Made by a program: the position numbers and the translations under genes. This document shows, one piece after another, positions 35,240 to 48,445 of a stretch of DNA of 64,000 nt. The notes beneath the pieces are model-generated. The model did not search any database, was not told the DNA's origin, and was given only the letters and a program-made list of their open reading frames with translations. This stretch comes from Tubulanus polymorphus (lineage: Eukaryota; Nemertea; Palaeonemertea; Tubulaniformes; Tubulanidae): the NCBI RefSeq assembly GCF_964204645.1, contig NC_134026.1, positions 1,984,001 to 2,048,000 of the forward strand, given 5' to 3'. The stretch's first letter is position 1; each line of letters begins with the position of its first letter.

Positions 35240-38004
35240 ATGTCATCTTTTGCACCTACGTCAGATACTTCGAGTAAAGATAAGAGAAACGATGTATCGA
35301 TGACTGCAGGTGAATTCTTTCCAAGTAAGTGTGTTAATTGTCAAAGGAAAGAGATCTTGACGGTCTCTTAGAGAGCGGTGGCAGCACGAGCCGGTTAAAA
35401 TAAAGTGTCCTCTTGTTCCGGGCGGTGTAAGCGGGCTGTCTTACGTGCAAAGTTTTTGTCAGAAAAAGGTTTTGATAACATATATATTAGATAACTTATG
35501 TAGAGATAACTGGGTTATAGTTCGATTTAATTTTTAACAAATAAAAAAAGATATTGTAATAGCACCTATCATGGCTATAAGTTTTATATTTTTGGATATG
35601 TACAAATTAACTATCAGTATCAAAGGGGTAAAAGTTGTATAAAGGGAATCCGATTTGAAATCTATGTCTTTTTGAATTTCTACATCACATGTTCAGTAGA
35701 CACACATGCATACTGTTTAATTGATTCATTTTAGTAATTTTCTGTTGTCCTTATTGATTGTCTTGAATGTTTTAAGATATTAGATCGGCTATAGCACCAT
35801 TGAGCTTAGACTGGTCTTTAGTTGTTAGATTGGCTATTCAATATCATCTTTCAGATGTGTCTAAGATTGAATATAAACCTAATAGTGGTCCAGAAGATGT
35901 GCTATGTTTTAAACATTACAATGCCAAAGAGGTACGCAAGAAGATCAGTTGCAATTATTTTAATGTTGATTACCTGTTGTGTCACCAAATTATTATATGT
36001 AACCCTAGGTAATCCATGGTAAAACAATGGAAGATTGGCTGCGGTTTTCAGTTTGTTACTGGCACACATTCAGAGGAACAGGTAATGAAATAGTACCAAG
36101 TAAATAGAAGCCAGTTGCTACCATGACCAGCAGTAAAAAAACAATTACTATTTATTACAGGTGCTGATCCATTCGGCTTCCCAACTTTGGTTCGCCCATG
36201 GGATGATGGAACAAATTCTATGGAAAATGCCAAAAGAAGATTGAAAGCTGCGTTCGAGTTTTTCCACAAATTGGGAAATAAGTATTGGTGTTTTCATGAT
36301 AGGTAAGTTATAGATTCATGTTAGTTTAGAATTTGATAAACGTTCTTATGGAAATTAATTTAAAAAAAACTTTATTCCTATTTAGGGATATTGCTCCTGA
36401 AGGAAACAACTTAGCCGAGTCGAACAAAAACCTTGAAGAAATTACTGATTTGGCATTGGAATTACAGAATCAATACGGAATCAAGTTGCTTTGGGAAACA
36501 TGTAATTTATTTGCCCACCCGAGGTATATGAATGGTGCTATTACTAATCCTGATGCACATGTTGTTGCCTATGCTGGTGCTCAAGTTAAGAAGGGCTTAG
36601 AAACTGCTAAGAAATTGAGTTCTTCATGTTTTGGTGAGTTATTCCACAAGCACTTTCATGTTCACCAGTCAATCATTGCCGCAATAATAAAAAACAAACT
36701 GATTTTGTATTTCTCATATCCTTAGTTTTCTGGGGAGGAAGAGAAGGCTTCCATACTTTACTGAACACTGATATAAAGAAAGAATTGGATAACATGGCCA
36801 GTTTCTTTCGTATGGTTGTTGGCAAGTAACATTTCCTTGCAAATTACTTCAATCTTTGCGTTCGATTCTTCCCTTGGTTTAAATAATGTCTTCTGCGTGA
36901 AATCAATTACAGCTTATGCTGAGAAGATCGGATTCAAGGGACAGTTATTGATCGAGCCAAAACCGAAAGAACCTTCCAAGCATCAGTATGACTATGGTAA
37001 GATAGGCTCACTGATAATACCTTAACATTTAAATTCAACATAATTCATAATTCCATATAACACGTCTATCTTTCAGATGCTATGACAGTTATTGGATTTT
37101 TGAAGAATTACAATCTTGACAAACATTTCAAGGTATCGTATTAAAGGTATTCATGTTTGTATCTGAAAACAGGTTGATTTTTGCAAAGTTTTGTCTAACA
37201 TTGTCTAGTCTCATTAATTGCAGGTAAATGTTGAACCAAACCACACCACTCTTGCTGGACATTGCTACGAGCATGATGTTATAATGGCGTCAACGTTTGG
37301 AATGTTGGGATCGATTGATTCAAATACTGGCTCTCCAGATCTCGGCTGGGACACAGATCAGTTTCCCATGGATGCAAAACTAACCACTGCAGTTATGCGG
37401 GTACATATCCAACCGAAAACTACACATGCTTAGGTTTTTAATGTGATTGTAAAATTGTATCTACTTAACGGTTTTATCCAGGTAGTAATAAAGCAAGGAG
37501 GTTTGCAGCCTGGAGGTTTGAATTTTGATTGTAAAGTGCGGAGGGAGTCAACAGATGTGGTTGATATGTTTGTATCACATATCGGTATGTTTCAGGAATC
37601 ATTGATTATTCAATTGAAAATGTGTGGATACAATCATTCCCAATGACACGATCCTGGTACTAGTACAATGTATCTTCATTTCTAGGGGCAATGGATGCGT
37701 TTGCAAGAGGTTTGAAATCTGCTGTTAAAATGGGTGATGATGGAGTATTTGATCGCCGACTGAAGGAAAGATATCAAAGTTTTGAAACTGATATTGGTGC
37801 TAAAATTGCTGCTGGGACTTCTTCTTTAGAAGAACTTGAGGTACCTATGAATTAGCTGTGTAATCCATCAATTAGATCTTGGCACTAAAGATATTGAGCA
37901 GTTCTTTTCGTGTCTTACAGGATTACGTTATGGCTAATGGTGAGCCGAAAATGATTTCTGGGAAACAAGAGGAGCTGGAGATGATTTATAACTATTACGT
38001 CTAA
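35240..38004 (+). CDS. xylA: Xylose isomerase (class II), complete
   Basis: Interconverts D-xylose and D-xylulose (and glucose and fructose) using two divalent metals. Twelve exons: 35240-35324, 35777-35931, 36009-36081, 36161-36302, 36386-36633, 36726-36831, 36913-36996, 37077-37132, 37224-37400, 37482-37584, 37686-37840 and 37921-38004. The catalytic His-Asp motif is CFHDRDIAPEG. Substrate and fold motifs are [16 protein letters not shown] and [16 protein letters not shown]. Metal ligands lie in [29 protein letters not shown] and WDTDQFPMD. About 455 residues, normal for class II, with no break. Small substitutions from the usual bacterial/plant signatures are WET for WGT and EPNH for EANH. 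The many introns argue for a long-resident animal gene and against contamination. Intron 6 has a GC donor. An AATAAA follows at 38122. Confidence 0.95.
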
Positions 38005-38508
38005 GAATAATTCTTAGTTCACTATATGAACTATCTGTCCTCCGTAACTCTATCAAAATGTAATTCTGTCTGTGATTATCATATCGTATAATTTAGTCTA
38101 CAAATTATTCTTACATTATGAAATAAAATTGTTAAAGTAAAATTAATTAACGTTAATTTAGCATTTTATGTTGGGATTCAAGATTTATGTATTTGCCATA
38201 GGAGTCAACTTATATTTTCATTTAACATGAAAATGCCCAAATAGTTATTCGTATTGTTAGGGTTGCTGTGTGCCGTGATTGGTGATGTTGATTGGTAGCT
38301 GGCGGCGGCTGGTGTGTGCTTGCCATAAAAATATACAATTGTTTGTGTCTATACATAGTTTGTCCTTTTATCGTTACAGCGGCTGATACACAACTTTTCG
38401 ATATTTTGAACAATAGTTTATTTCCGGGTTCGAAAAACTTACTTTTCCCATAATATATATACATTTATTTATAATTATTGTTAATTCTGGCAACTATCCA
38501 ATGCCAAA
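38005..38508. other. Gap between xylose isomerase and MED23
   Basis: Contains the probable xylose isomerase polyadenylation signal (AATAAA, 38122) and the MED23 leader. A four-codon upstream ORF (ATG at 38501) ends on the TGA that overlaps the MED23 start. No other gene seen. Confidence 0.6.
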
Positions 38509-41500
38509 ATGACTCAGCTGATGGGTTTAGCGGGTCAGATTCCAAACTCTCTCCCTCCTGTTATAAATATCGATGATAAAGTTGATAACATGGTTCAGCA
38601 AATTTTGGTAAGAAAACACACACAGACAAAAAAAGGAAATTTCAAATTCGTTTATTGTATGTAGGCTTAATGCCGTTTCGATTTTTTTAGAGAGCAGATG
38701 TTATACAAGAATGCTTTGGTGGATATATTGTCAGATCCGATAAAAATGAGAAGATGATGAAAGATTCAAGTTTCAGTATCTTAAGACATCAATGGAATAC
38801 TTTAACCGTTGTGAGTTGGATTAATCGCTGTACTGATAATAGTATATAGTTTGATTTGACTTGATATTCACTGTTAATAATGCATTTGTTCGTAGGAAAG
38901 TCAAGACGCATTCATTCATTCGTTTGTACAAAACATTCATAAACAAAGAAATATAAAGCGTATTCAGATGTTGATGGATATGCTCGAATCAATGGTTGAA
39001 CATAATCTCGTACCAGCTAAGTTAGTAGGATTAGATTTGCTTTCATTGAAATTACGTTCATAATTCAAGGAATGAAATAGATATTTGGTGTACCGTATTT
39101 TGTATTCATTTTGTTGCAGAGCAATTTGTGAATCTCTGGTGAATTGTGATAAGCTGAATTATAAAGCTTGTGATTTGTGGTGTTCGTCATTTTGGCTGAT
39201 GAGAAAAATCATTGGGGGAGTTGACTACAAGGTTTGTAAATTTTGCAGTTCAAATGAAAGGGAAACCTGTTCTCTTATCATGAATGCTAATAGCGGAGAT
39301 TGTTTATACATTTCAGGGATGTCGAGATTTGTTGCGATTGATTTTAGAAAAATGTTCACTGATTCCTCAGTCTGAGAATATTTCTGCTCTAGCACAAGTT
39401 GAAGCTCTTCAAACTGTAAGTAATGGATGAAAAGATGTATTTTTGTACTACTCACATTGCCATGTCTTAATGAATAGCTGTCTTAATTCTAATAGCTGAT
39501 TTTGATTTCAGGTTGTTGATTATATCCTGGATCGTAACGCTTGTCTTCTGCCGAGTTACTTCGCTGTTAATGAAATCACTAAGCTTTTCCCCGATGATCG
39601 TCCCTGGCCCCATTGGGTATATCAAAATTTTTTACTCAATTACCTCAATTGGTACTGAATACTTTTGATGTTGCTGGTCGCTCAAGGCTAGACTGGATAA
39701 TCATTGGAAAGATTAAGCTCCAAGCAATACCTGTGCTTTAACTTAATTTTGTCAACGAACTGCATATCACTTTATTTTGCTGTTGCTGTAAGTGTGTATT
39801 ATATTTATAGAAACTTGGTGAGCGACTGAGTAGATTTGTGCAGAGTTTTCGACCGACTGCACAAATGGTAACCGTAGCTGGACGATCGAATTTACTGCCA
39901 ATAGTTGGCCATTCGAGTCCGACAGTTAACATGTGGAAATTGAACCCGAGCACATTGAGATTCGCTCTCAGTGGACCTCTACCTTATGACAAGGTACTTG
40001 ATAAATTTGAAAAAAAAAAACCAGTTTATTGCATCTATATTTTCATTTGTATCTCATTAATCTCTATATATGGACTAATTTATAGGCTTTATATGAATCT
40101 CAAACTGGTTTATTGAGATATGTCTTGGAACAGCCGTATTCACGCGATATGGTTTGCAGCATGCTCAGTTTGAACAAACAGGTAATAAACAGTCAGTGAT
40201 TTGAGTTTATTCGAGTGTACGTGAGGTAAGCATTTGAATGTATATTTTACGAATATTTTACAGATGAAACAGAGAAGTGTCGTGCTCGAAGAACAATTAG
40301 TCGATCTAGTTGTTCTAGCGATGGAACGATCGGAGAATGAGGAAGGAGATGATGGAAGCATGAGCCAGTTGCTCTGGCAACATTTATCTAGTCAGTTGAT
40401 ATTCTTGGTGTTATTCCAGTTCGCGAGTTTTCCTCACATGGTCATGGAACTTTACAGCAAGGTAGTAGAGATGATTGTCAAAGTACTATTCGATTTTGAA
40501 GTCGAGCTTCAGTATAGAAAATGTGTTTCTTCATCTTAAATATAGTTACAAGGAAGGAATTTACGCAAAGGAAGAGATCATCTCATGTGGGTTTTACTAC
40601 AATTCATATCTGGCAGCATCCAAAAAAATCCTGTGCGTATGAAATAACTTCTAACTGCAGAATTTTCATTCAAAATTTGATCTTAATTTGTTTTTTCTTA
40701 AAAAATTGTTTTGCAGTTGGTAGATTTCTTACCAGTTTTAAAGTTGTACGATCTGTTATATCCGGAAGATGAGGTGCTGGCAGACCCCGATATCAATAAA
40801 CCGAGTTGTACTTACGCGATGGCAGCCACGTGCATCTGGATTCACTTGAGCAAGAAAGCACAAAATGACAAGGAAAAATTGAAGCGTCCATTTCCGAATT
40901 CTATTAAGGGACACCTTGAGTGAGCACTTATCCATTCATAACAATAAGAATACCTGTAGATGATAATTTCAATACGTTATTCACATGATTCGTTAACTCT
41001 TTTCCAGGATGTTAAAAGTCTGCCTCAATAACAAGCAATTACCGATGACAGATTACAGGATAGCGCTACTATGCAATGCATGTAAGTCTTCCTTTAATAT
41101 TTGAATATCTTCTCGGAGAAATTGTCGATTCTAATCTGTAATTCTGATGTCTATTCTACAGACAGCACAAATTCAGATTATTTCGCGTTGCCGATGGGTG
41201 TCCTGGTTGAAACGATATACGGTAATGGCAAAACGAATACGACGACCATGCTTCCCGGGAACGTACCAGCCGCTGCACCTATTCATCCATTACCTATGAG
41301 TCTCCTCGATTCTCTTACTGTCCACGCTAAAATGAGGTAAGATTCCCTCAAAATACACTAATTAATTCAGGGGAATATTTCTAGTAAATATTTCTTGAAA
41401 TAATTTCCTGTTTTTCTCTCGCAGTCTTATTCATAGTATAGTCGCTCGCGTGATAAGACTCGGTCAAACGAAGGCTAATTTTGCCCTGGCTCCTGCTCTG

Positions 41501-44500
41501 GTTGAGACATACAGTCGCCTACTCGTTTACATGGAAATAGAAACATTAGGAATCAAAGGATTCATCAGTAACTATGATACATTGTCATTTTCAGAACGCA
41601 TTAACTTTTAACTCCAAATTGTAGCAGTCTTTTGATAAGTCATGTCTTTTGTTCTCTTTCAGGTCAACTTCTTCCGAATGTATTTAAAAGTCATGCTTGG
41701 GGCATTCTACATACTCTGCTAGAGATGTTCAGCTATCGGCTTCATCATATACAACCGCATTATAGAGTACAACTATTGGGTCATCTTCATTCATTATCAT
41801 CATTAGCACAAACTAATCAAACTCAGTTGCATTTATGGTAAGTTCCTTCATTATACTAAAACGCAAACCTTGAATACATATTATTTCAGATGATGAATTA
41901 CCATGTACATCTAATTTCAGTGTGGAGAGTACAGCTCTGCGTCTTATTACCGGACTTGGAAGTTCTGAAGTTCAACCCCAACTGTCAAGGTTTTCGAGTG
42001 AACCAAAAACGTTAGCCTTGTTGTCTGGAGATTCCGAAGAATTGAATCGAGCGCTTGTTCTCACATTAGCTCGCGCGCTTCATGTAACAGGTAAAAGAGA
42101 TTTGTTCTCGAAACCTGAAGATATAATGCCATGACAGACAGGTCGATTGATTGATATGATAATGTTTTATTATGTAGGTGCTGAGACACTGTCTAGTAGT
42201 TGGTGTAAGGAGATACTAGCATCGATAATGCAAAGCACACCTCACGGCTGGTCGACCCATACGCTCTCCTGCTTCCCACATACTCTGAATGAATTTTTCC
42301 AGGCAAATCCGATACAGAAAGAAGACAAGGGCATTCTAAAAAGAAATGTTGAAACTGAATACCGAAAGTGGAAAAGTGAGTCTAACTAAAACCTCCACTT
42401 CCATTTCATGTTATGATTATATTGACAGTTTGTTATTTCGCTGATTTATTTTAGGTATGGGGAATGAGAATGATATCATTGCACATTTCTCAATGCAAGG
42501 AACGTCTCCTTTGTTTCTATGGTATGTGAATTTATATCTCTCCTCATTTGATATCAGTTCACAAAAAATAGAAATACCGGTACCGGTATATAAATTGTAT
42601 TGTTGATTTGTTTAGTATTTTGTGGAAGAGTCTATTAGAAGATAACCGTATTTCACCAATAGGATACAAGTAAGTTGACTTTCATCTGTTGATTGAAATG
42701 TGTCCTGGCGATGCAAGCCAAGTTTAGAATGTTTTATTCCATGAAAATTTAGAGTGTTGGATCGACTGGGCCCACGAGCTTTGTCTGCACATTTGAGAAC
42801 ATTCGCGGATTATTTAGTGTTTGAGTTTTCTACATCTGGAGTCGGCCATCACGTGACAAAGGTAAGGTGATACCGTGAAGAACACAGTTATGGGTTTTGA
42901 TATTTCTTTCCACAGAACTGTTAAGATATCTTTCTGCCAATTTTCAGTGTGTTGAAGCTTTGAATGACATGATATGGAAACACAATGTAATCACTATTGA
43001 TAGATTGATATTGTGCTTGGTAAGTATCCAAATAATTCAAACTTTCAATCGAATCTTCAATTAGATGTTGTAGTTTGTAACTCAACGTTTGTTTGATTTT
43101 CAGGCTTTGCGAAATCTAGAAGGCAGTGAAGCACAAGTTTGCTTTTTCATCATACAACTTCTGTTGTTGAAACCATCTGATTTTCGTAATAGGGTCAATG
43201 AATTTATCAAAGAGGTACATGTATATGCACACTGCCATTTCCATGGTATTGTGTTAATTTCCTGACTTACAGTTTCATTGAGATGTTGATATTATTTTAG
43301 AATTCACCTGAACATTGGATGATGAATAATTGGCATGATAAACACATGGCATTTCACAGAGTAAGTTTCCACTACGAGACGCTGCAAACTGTTTTCATAT
43401 TCATGAAGTATCTGATATACAAGTTGAAATTTATTTCAGAAATTTCCAGAAAGATTCTATCACGAATCTATGTCGGATATTTCTACACAAGCCAATCAAA
43501 TGTTACCTGTATATTTCGGAAATGTCTGTCTACGCTTTTTACCGGTAAGTTGGCGATTGAGGCAAAATATAACAAACAATAATGAAATATCCTGATCTGC
43601 TGCAGATGAACAGTTGATAATTTTACTTTATTTTTTAGGTTTTCGATATTGTAATACACAGATTCCTTGAACTTCCACCTGTAGCCAAATCATTGGAAAT
43701 ACTTTTAGACCATCTTGGTGATTTGTATAAATTTCATGGTTAGTTGTAATATACCATAATTTGTAATCTATGATACATAACTGCTGCTTGTACTCAGTGA
43801 CTGTAAATTACGTAGATCGCCCAGTGACGTATCTCTGCAACACCCTTCACTATTACGAGAAGAAACTGCGAGATAGACCAGCTTTAAAGAGAAAACTTGT
43901 CAAGGCAATCATAGGTACACCATTAACTATAATTATGTCTCCAATGACTTATAACGTAAGATCCATCGGCGTTCTTCATGCTATAATACATTTCATCATT
44001 TCATTGACTTTGCATTTTAAAGGATCTCTGAAAGAAATTCGTCCAAACAATTGGTGTTTGACCGAACAATATCAATTGTACATGCAACAGGCTGATGATG
44101 ACATCAATTGGATTCCTGACCATGACTATTATGTGCATATCATCGGACGTTTGGTTGATAGTATCCTTTAGATAATATTATAATCATCTAGTTAATACAA
44201 GTATTTAGAATGCCAACTTCAGTATGCTGCAATCTAACCTTAACTATTGTTCAGCCATATGTGGTAAAAATCCACCAACATTCCCAAACTTTGATTGGAG
44301 GTTCAATGAATTTCCGAATCCAGCAGCGCACGCTCTGCATTCAACTTGTGTAGAATTGATGGCTCTACCAGTAGCATCAGAAACAGTTGGGAACGCGCTT
44401 CTAGATATCGTACTGAAAGGATCAACTCAAATTCCTCGAGACCAAATTATGGCTTGGATGAATGCAATTGGATTAGTATTGACTGCATTACCGGTATGTT

Positions 44501-45764
44501 TGACTGAAATATTCTGATGAATTTCAAAGAAATACATAGATATATTTGATATTCACTATCTATTTCGCAGGAAAGTTACTGGTCGGTAATCAATGAGAAA
44601 ATCCTTGAAGTGATGCAGAACTTGCAGCAGACGAATCTTCCACCAAATGTTGATCTGTTTCAAATATTCAACTTTACTCTCAGTTACAATCTTTATTGCG
44701 AGATGGAATGTGCTTATCTGTTGTGTCTCTGTCACGCAGTATGGCAGCACGCCAGCATTGGACAACTTAGTGTACTTCCTATGTTAGTATTCCTATAGAA
44801 ACTGGACTCATGACAATAGTTGTTGATAGTCGTAATTTTACTCAACAGTTTCAAATTAATTAATTTTTGGCTCCGTGGAGTGTGAGACATGGTCAGGTCT
44901 TGCTAATCGAAAGATTTTCTCTTGTTGTTGTTGTTGTTTCAATTGTTTTTCTAAATCTCTTAGGTTTATGAAAGAAAAGTTACGAGGAGTAATCAAGACA
45001 GAATCTCAATATTTACTTCTGTGTCACATCATCGGACCGTTCTTACCGCGATTTCATGCTGAACGAACTCGCTGTCTCTTAGAGGTGATTTCAACGCATA
45101 CAATACAGATCTGTATCATTATTCATACATAACCTGTATTTATTTTATATGTAACAAATGGGTATAAATTAAATACATTGTTTCATATTTCAGTTAACTG
45201 TTGAACTGTATGAAATTCTTGCCAACGTCGACAAAGCTTCTGATCATCTGAGTTATATGGATCCAATCAGCGATTTCCTGTATCCTTTAACTATTCAAAC
45301 CTCTAATCGATAAAGAGATGAATGAAAAACCCACAGTAAGAAGAAATAACTATTAGTAATAGAGTATTTGGTATTTCGACTCAATTCTATGAGCCATTTT
45401 CAAAGCTGTTGAGTACCAGTACTAAAAATGACTCACAGAATTGAGTCAAAACGTCAAATACTCTCATAGTTTTTTCTTCATATTGTGGGGTTTTTTTTCA
45501 ATTGATTTAGACAGTCACTGCTCTATTGAAACCATTGATAAGGAATGATCTTATTAGATTCTTAACGCTGACTACAGATATCATATCAAATACATGTTCG
45601 TCGGTGATGGCGTCAAAACTGACGTCGAGAAAATTATTCGTAATTATCGACCAGCTTTACAACTACGTCTGCGGTTCATCGCGCATCACGGTAAAGAGGA
45701 TCCCGGACACGCTGCATCAATACCAGCTCCATCATCCGTTTCATCTGTCTCTAGTAACAATTAA
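38509..45764 (+). CDS. MED23: Mediator of RNA polymerase II transcription subunit 23
   Basis: MED23 is a tail-module Mediator subunit that links activators to RNA polymerase II in the nucleus. About 32 exons run from ATG 38509 (MTQLMGLAGQ) to TAA 45762-45764. Diagnostic stretches are LMRKIIGGVDYKGCRDLLR (39119-39350), RNACLLPSYFAVNEITKLFP (39530), LLRYVLEQPYSRDM (40110), VLEEQLVDLVVLAMERSE (40280) and SDHLSYMDPISDFL (45240). The last exon must be 45578-45764, joined to the donor at 45279. This gives YHIKYMFVGDGVKTDVEKII, which matches the conserved MED23 C-terminus; the longest open frame in that exon is a different, wrong frame. AATAAA at 46153 is the probable poly(A) signal. The whole family-length protein (about 1,350 residues) appears intact. 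The last intron contains a foldback repeat. Confidence 0.95.
45330..45490. repeat. Imperfect foldback element in the last MED23 intron
   Basis: Outer CCCACAGTAAGAAGAAATAACT pairs approximately with the right-hand AGTTTTTTCTTCATATTGTGGG. Inner GAGTATTTGGTATTTCGACTC pairs with GAGTCAAAACGTCAAATACTC. Arms are about 70-75 nt with several mismatches. Design and the GAGTC(G/A)AAACGT phrase resemble the sharper palindrome at 1904-2115, so the two probably belong to related families. Confidence 0.7.
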
Positions 45765-47050
45765 AGCTAATAAGAACTGATTGTCTTATTTTCTGATAGT
45801 GTATTACGCAATCTTATTTATATACAATGTACATGATTTTATATCAGTTTTTGTTCATGTGTAAACGAAAGAGAAATGTTGTAAGAATTTTCAATCATGC
45901 AAATTATTATTGGTAATTGCTATGTAATTGTAATCTTTGTCAAAATGATGTCTGGATCAGTGGATTTGTAATCGATGTACAGAACACATACGCGAGAATG
46001 TATCGCTAAGAATTGGAAGGTTTTGTATGTGATACATTGGAATCGTTAAAACTCAGATACTTTCTCCACCTGAGTAATTATTGCATTTCTTGATGATTAT
46101 CTTTAACTGTAAATATACATGTATAATGTATTGTGCTGTTGTTTAGTTTCTAAATAAATGCGAATATATGAATATCTCGAGTATGTGTTGGTTTTTACGC
46201 AAAGTACATCAACACCAAGGAAGTCCATGCTATGATATGAACACGTGAACTCCTACTTTGACATTTTTGAACCTAAGAATTAAACTGCAAGGATCATCCG
46301 AGTCTGGGGAATAAGATGAACTCGCAATTAATGGGACACTGCCCAGTATTACATTTATATCTTTCACATCTTCCAACCATACGAGGCTCGAAAGCGGATC
46401 CACCGGTATCTGGGATTGTCCTCCTACCTTTACGTGTAAGGAATTCTTTGTAATATTCAGATGGGGGCAAACTGTTGCAAACATGTACCTACGCACTTGT
46501 TCGAATGAGGTATTGCACCATATTATGCATTAATAATGATATTACAGTTTATTAATTGTCAAAGCCTACACTTGTATGACATAGAACAGGAACATATGTT
46601 CTTCCTACAGACATACGTGCGTGGCGGATGCAATGTAACAACGAGAACAAATAGTTATCATTCGGGAATGATATTTGATTTTGTTACATTCATATATTTC
46701 ATACGATACATATATGCATAACTACAAATCTGAGTAAATCGTATTAAATTTCAGTGCAAACTTTGTATTAGTACAAATGTATATTATATGTGACAAATAT
46801 ATGTCTAAATGCAAAATATGTTAGGCCCTAGTAAAGAGAAAAATATATGTACATGCATATTGATATCGTCCTGAATTTCATTCCATACATCTTTCATGAT
46901 GCAGTTTCAGCAAAACATTAATGTGATATTCGTCTTTTTATGATCAACTTATTTCTTACACGTTTTAAACTGTGTTTCCAATATACGAGAGGAGACCGTC
47001 ATCACACTCTCCTCATTCGATCCTCAAAAGGACCATGAATTTTACTCAGA
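45765..47050. other. MED23 3' UTR and following spacer
   Basis: Contains the MED23 poly(A) signal (46153). A minus-strand open frame of 88 codons (46230-46496) contains PLSSLVWLEDVKDINVILGS and looks somewhat protein-like, but I recognise no family and can find no partner exon. The rest is AT-rich without supportable features. Confidence 0.45.
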
Positions 47051-47990
47051 TTGGTCGGACTTATTAAACAGTTACATCCTCCTCATGTCTGTTGCAAACA
47101 AATCTACCGTCTTGTGTCAATGGTCATTCTTCTGATCATATTTCTATCAGGAGCCTTCGCAAATTCAGCTACTTTCCTGATAATGATAAGTCACAGATTC
47201 CGCAGTTTATCTTACGCTAACTATCTTATTATTTTGTCAGTCACTGATCTTATGTAGTGCATGAATTTTTCTTCTATGCCTATTTTACAGTTTATTTTCT
47301 TGCATGTAAACGTCAGTCCTGTATTCATTATGAATTCACGGATTAGTTGTCAAATCTACGATTTTCTAATGTCACTTGCAGCACTGAACAGTTCGTGGTT
47401 AATAGTAGCAATATCTCTAGAACGTGCGGCAGTTGTGCTCTTCCCGTTCACATCTCGTTTGATATGTACACCTAAGTTCGCAAGATTTGCTATATCGATA
47501 ATTATTGCAGTGGATATACTGGTTCTAAATCTTATGCCAACTTTGTCGATTCATTTTACCGACCAGTTTTTCGTATGTTACTTGAATAAATAACGCTATT
47601 AAGTTACTGGTACCACAAGTGTCATTTACGTGAATATTCTACATCTTTGATTGCATCAAATTCTTTGATAACAGTTCAGTTGTTAAGAGGTTCAAAAATG
47701 ATTTTGTCCGATCATAAAACTACAAAATCAAGATGTACAACAATAATGCTTGTATTACAGTTACTAGTAGTTTCACTCGCAATATTTACACTTCCAACCA
47801 CTATTACTGTAATCGATTATCAGCTCCCCCGGAACGAAAGAGTTCGATATTTTCACTCAGTTTCAAGTTTTTAACTATGTCATTAATCTTTACATATATC
47901 TTTTGACTGAGACGAGAAATACGTGAATACTTCTGTGCAAAAATACATTGTAGAAATTCGAACAAATAAGTTTGCATACTGCTGAGTGGC
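47051..47990 (+). pseudogene. Broken rhodopsin-family (class A) G-protein-coupled receptor
   Basis: TM1 to TM4 can be read in one frame from 47051: TM1 (VSMVILLIIFLSGAFANSAT), TM2 (SYANYLIILSVTDLM), then an in-frame TAG at 47255-47257, TM3 with WLIVAISLERAAVVLFPF in the DRY position, and TM4 (47485-47560). The frame is lost near 47590. TM5-TM6 continue in another frame (47647-47874; LVLQLLVVSLAIFTLPTT). TM7 (FNYVINLYIYLLTETRNT, near 47870-47925) needs a further one-base shift and is followed by stops. There is no splice arrangement that rescues this by eye. The TM3/TM7 style is like invertebrate peptide receptors, but the ligand class is unknown. A recently dead member of an expanded family is the simplest reading. 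Confidence 0.65.
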
Positions 47991-48445
47991 ATCTCGATGA
48001 GCGACACAAGGAAAACGTACAACGATATAACCTGTAACAGATTTACTCGCATCCACAACTGTTGTATTTTTACCAATTCTCCCGGAGCAGACATCTTCTC
48101 TCAGTTCCACCAAAACTCGGTCCGGGGGTCTCTAGTCATACCCCGCGGCATAGATGATGCATTAGTTGTTTAAACTGACTAATTTTTGTAAGGATGGAAT
48201 TCAACTGATTACTTCTGTTAAAATGATTTACGATGATTGATTATTGTTTCAGGTTTGGAATTTCGTTCCCGGCGCTTATCCGATTTGTGAGAGTCCACAT
48301 TTTCATTTTAGTGTTACTTAAGCCGGCTGCCGGAGATTAGTGTGTTGTGAAATGACGTAATTTTGGAAATGCCGGAAATTAAAACAAATATCAATTAATT
48401 TAATCCTCAGGTCCGTGTCCGTATCCTGTTTTTCATAGACAAACT
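47991..48445. other. Spacer and PIGB leader
   Basis: About 450 bp from the decayed receptor to the PIGB start codon. It presumably carries the PIGB promoter and 5' UTR. No clear TATA box, repeat or RNA gene. Confidence 0.4.

Noticed and set aside
45511-45780. An 84-codon frame ending at 45780 as the MED23 C-terminus
   Set aside because: Joining the upstream donor to an acceptor at 45577 in the other frame gives YHIKYMFVGDG, which matches conserved MED23, with a stop at 45762-45764.
46230-46496. An 88-codon minus-strand gene
   Set aside because: Somewhat protein-like, but there is no recognised family, splice partner or conserved start; left as a note in the spacer entry.
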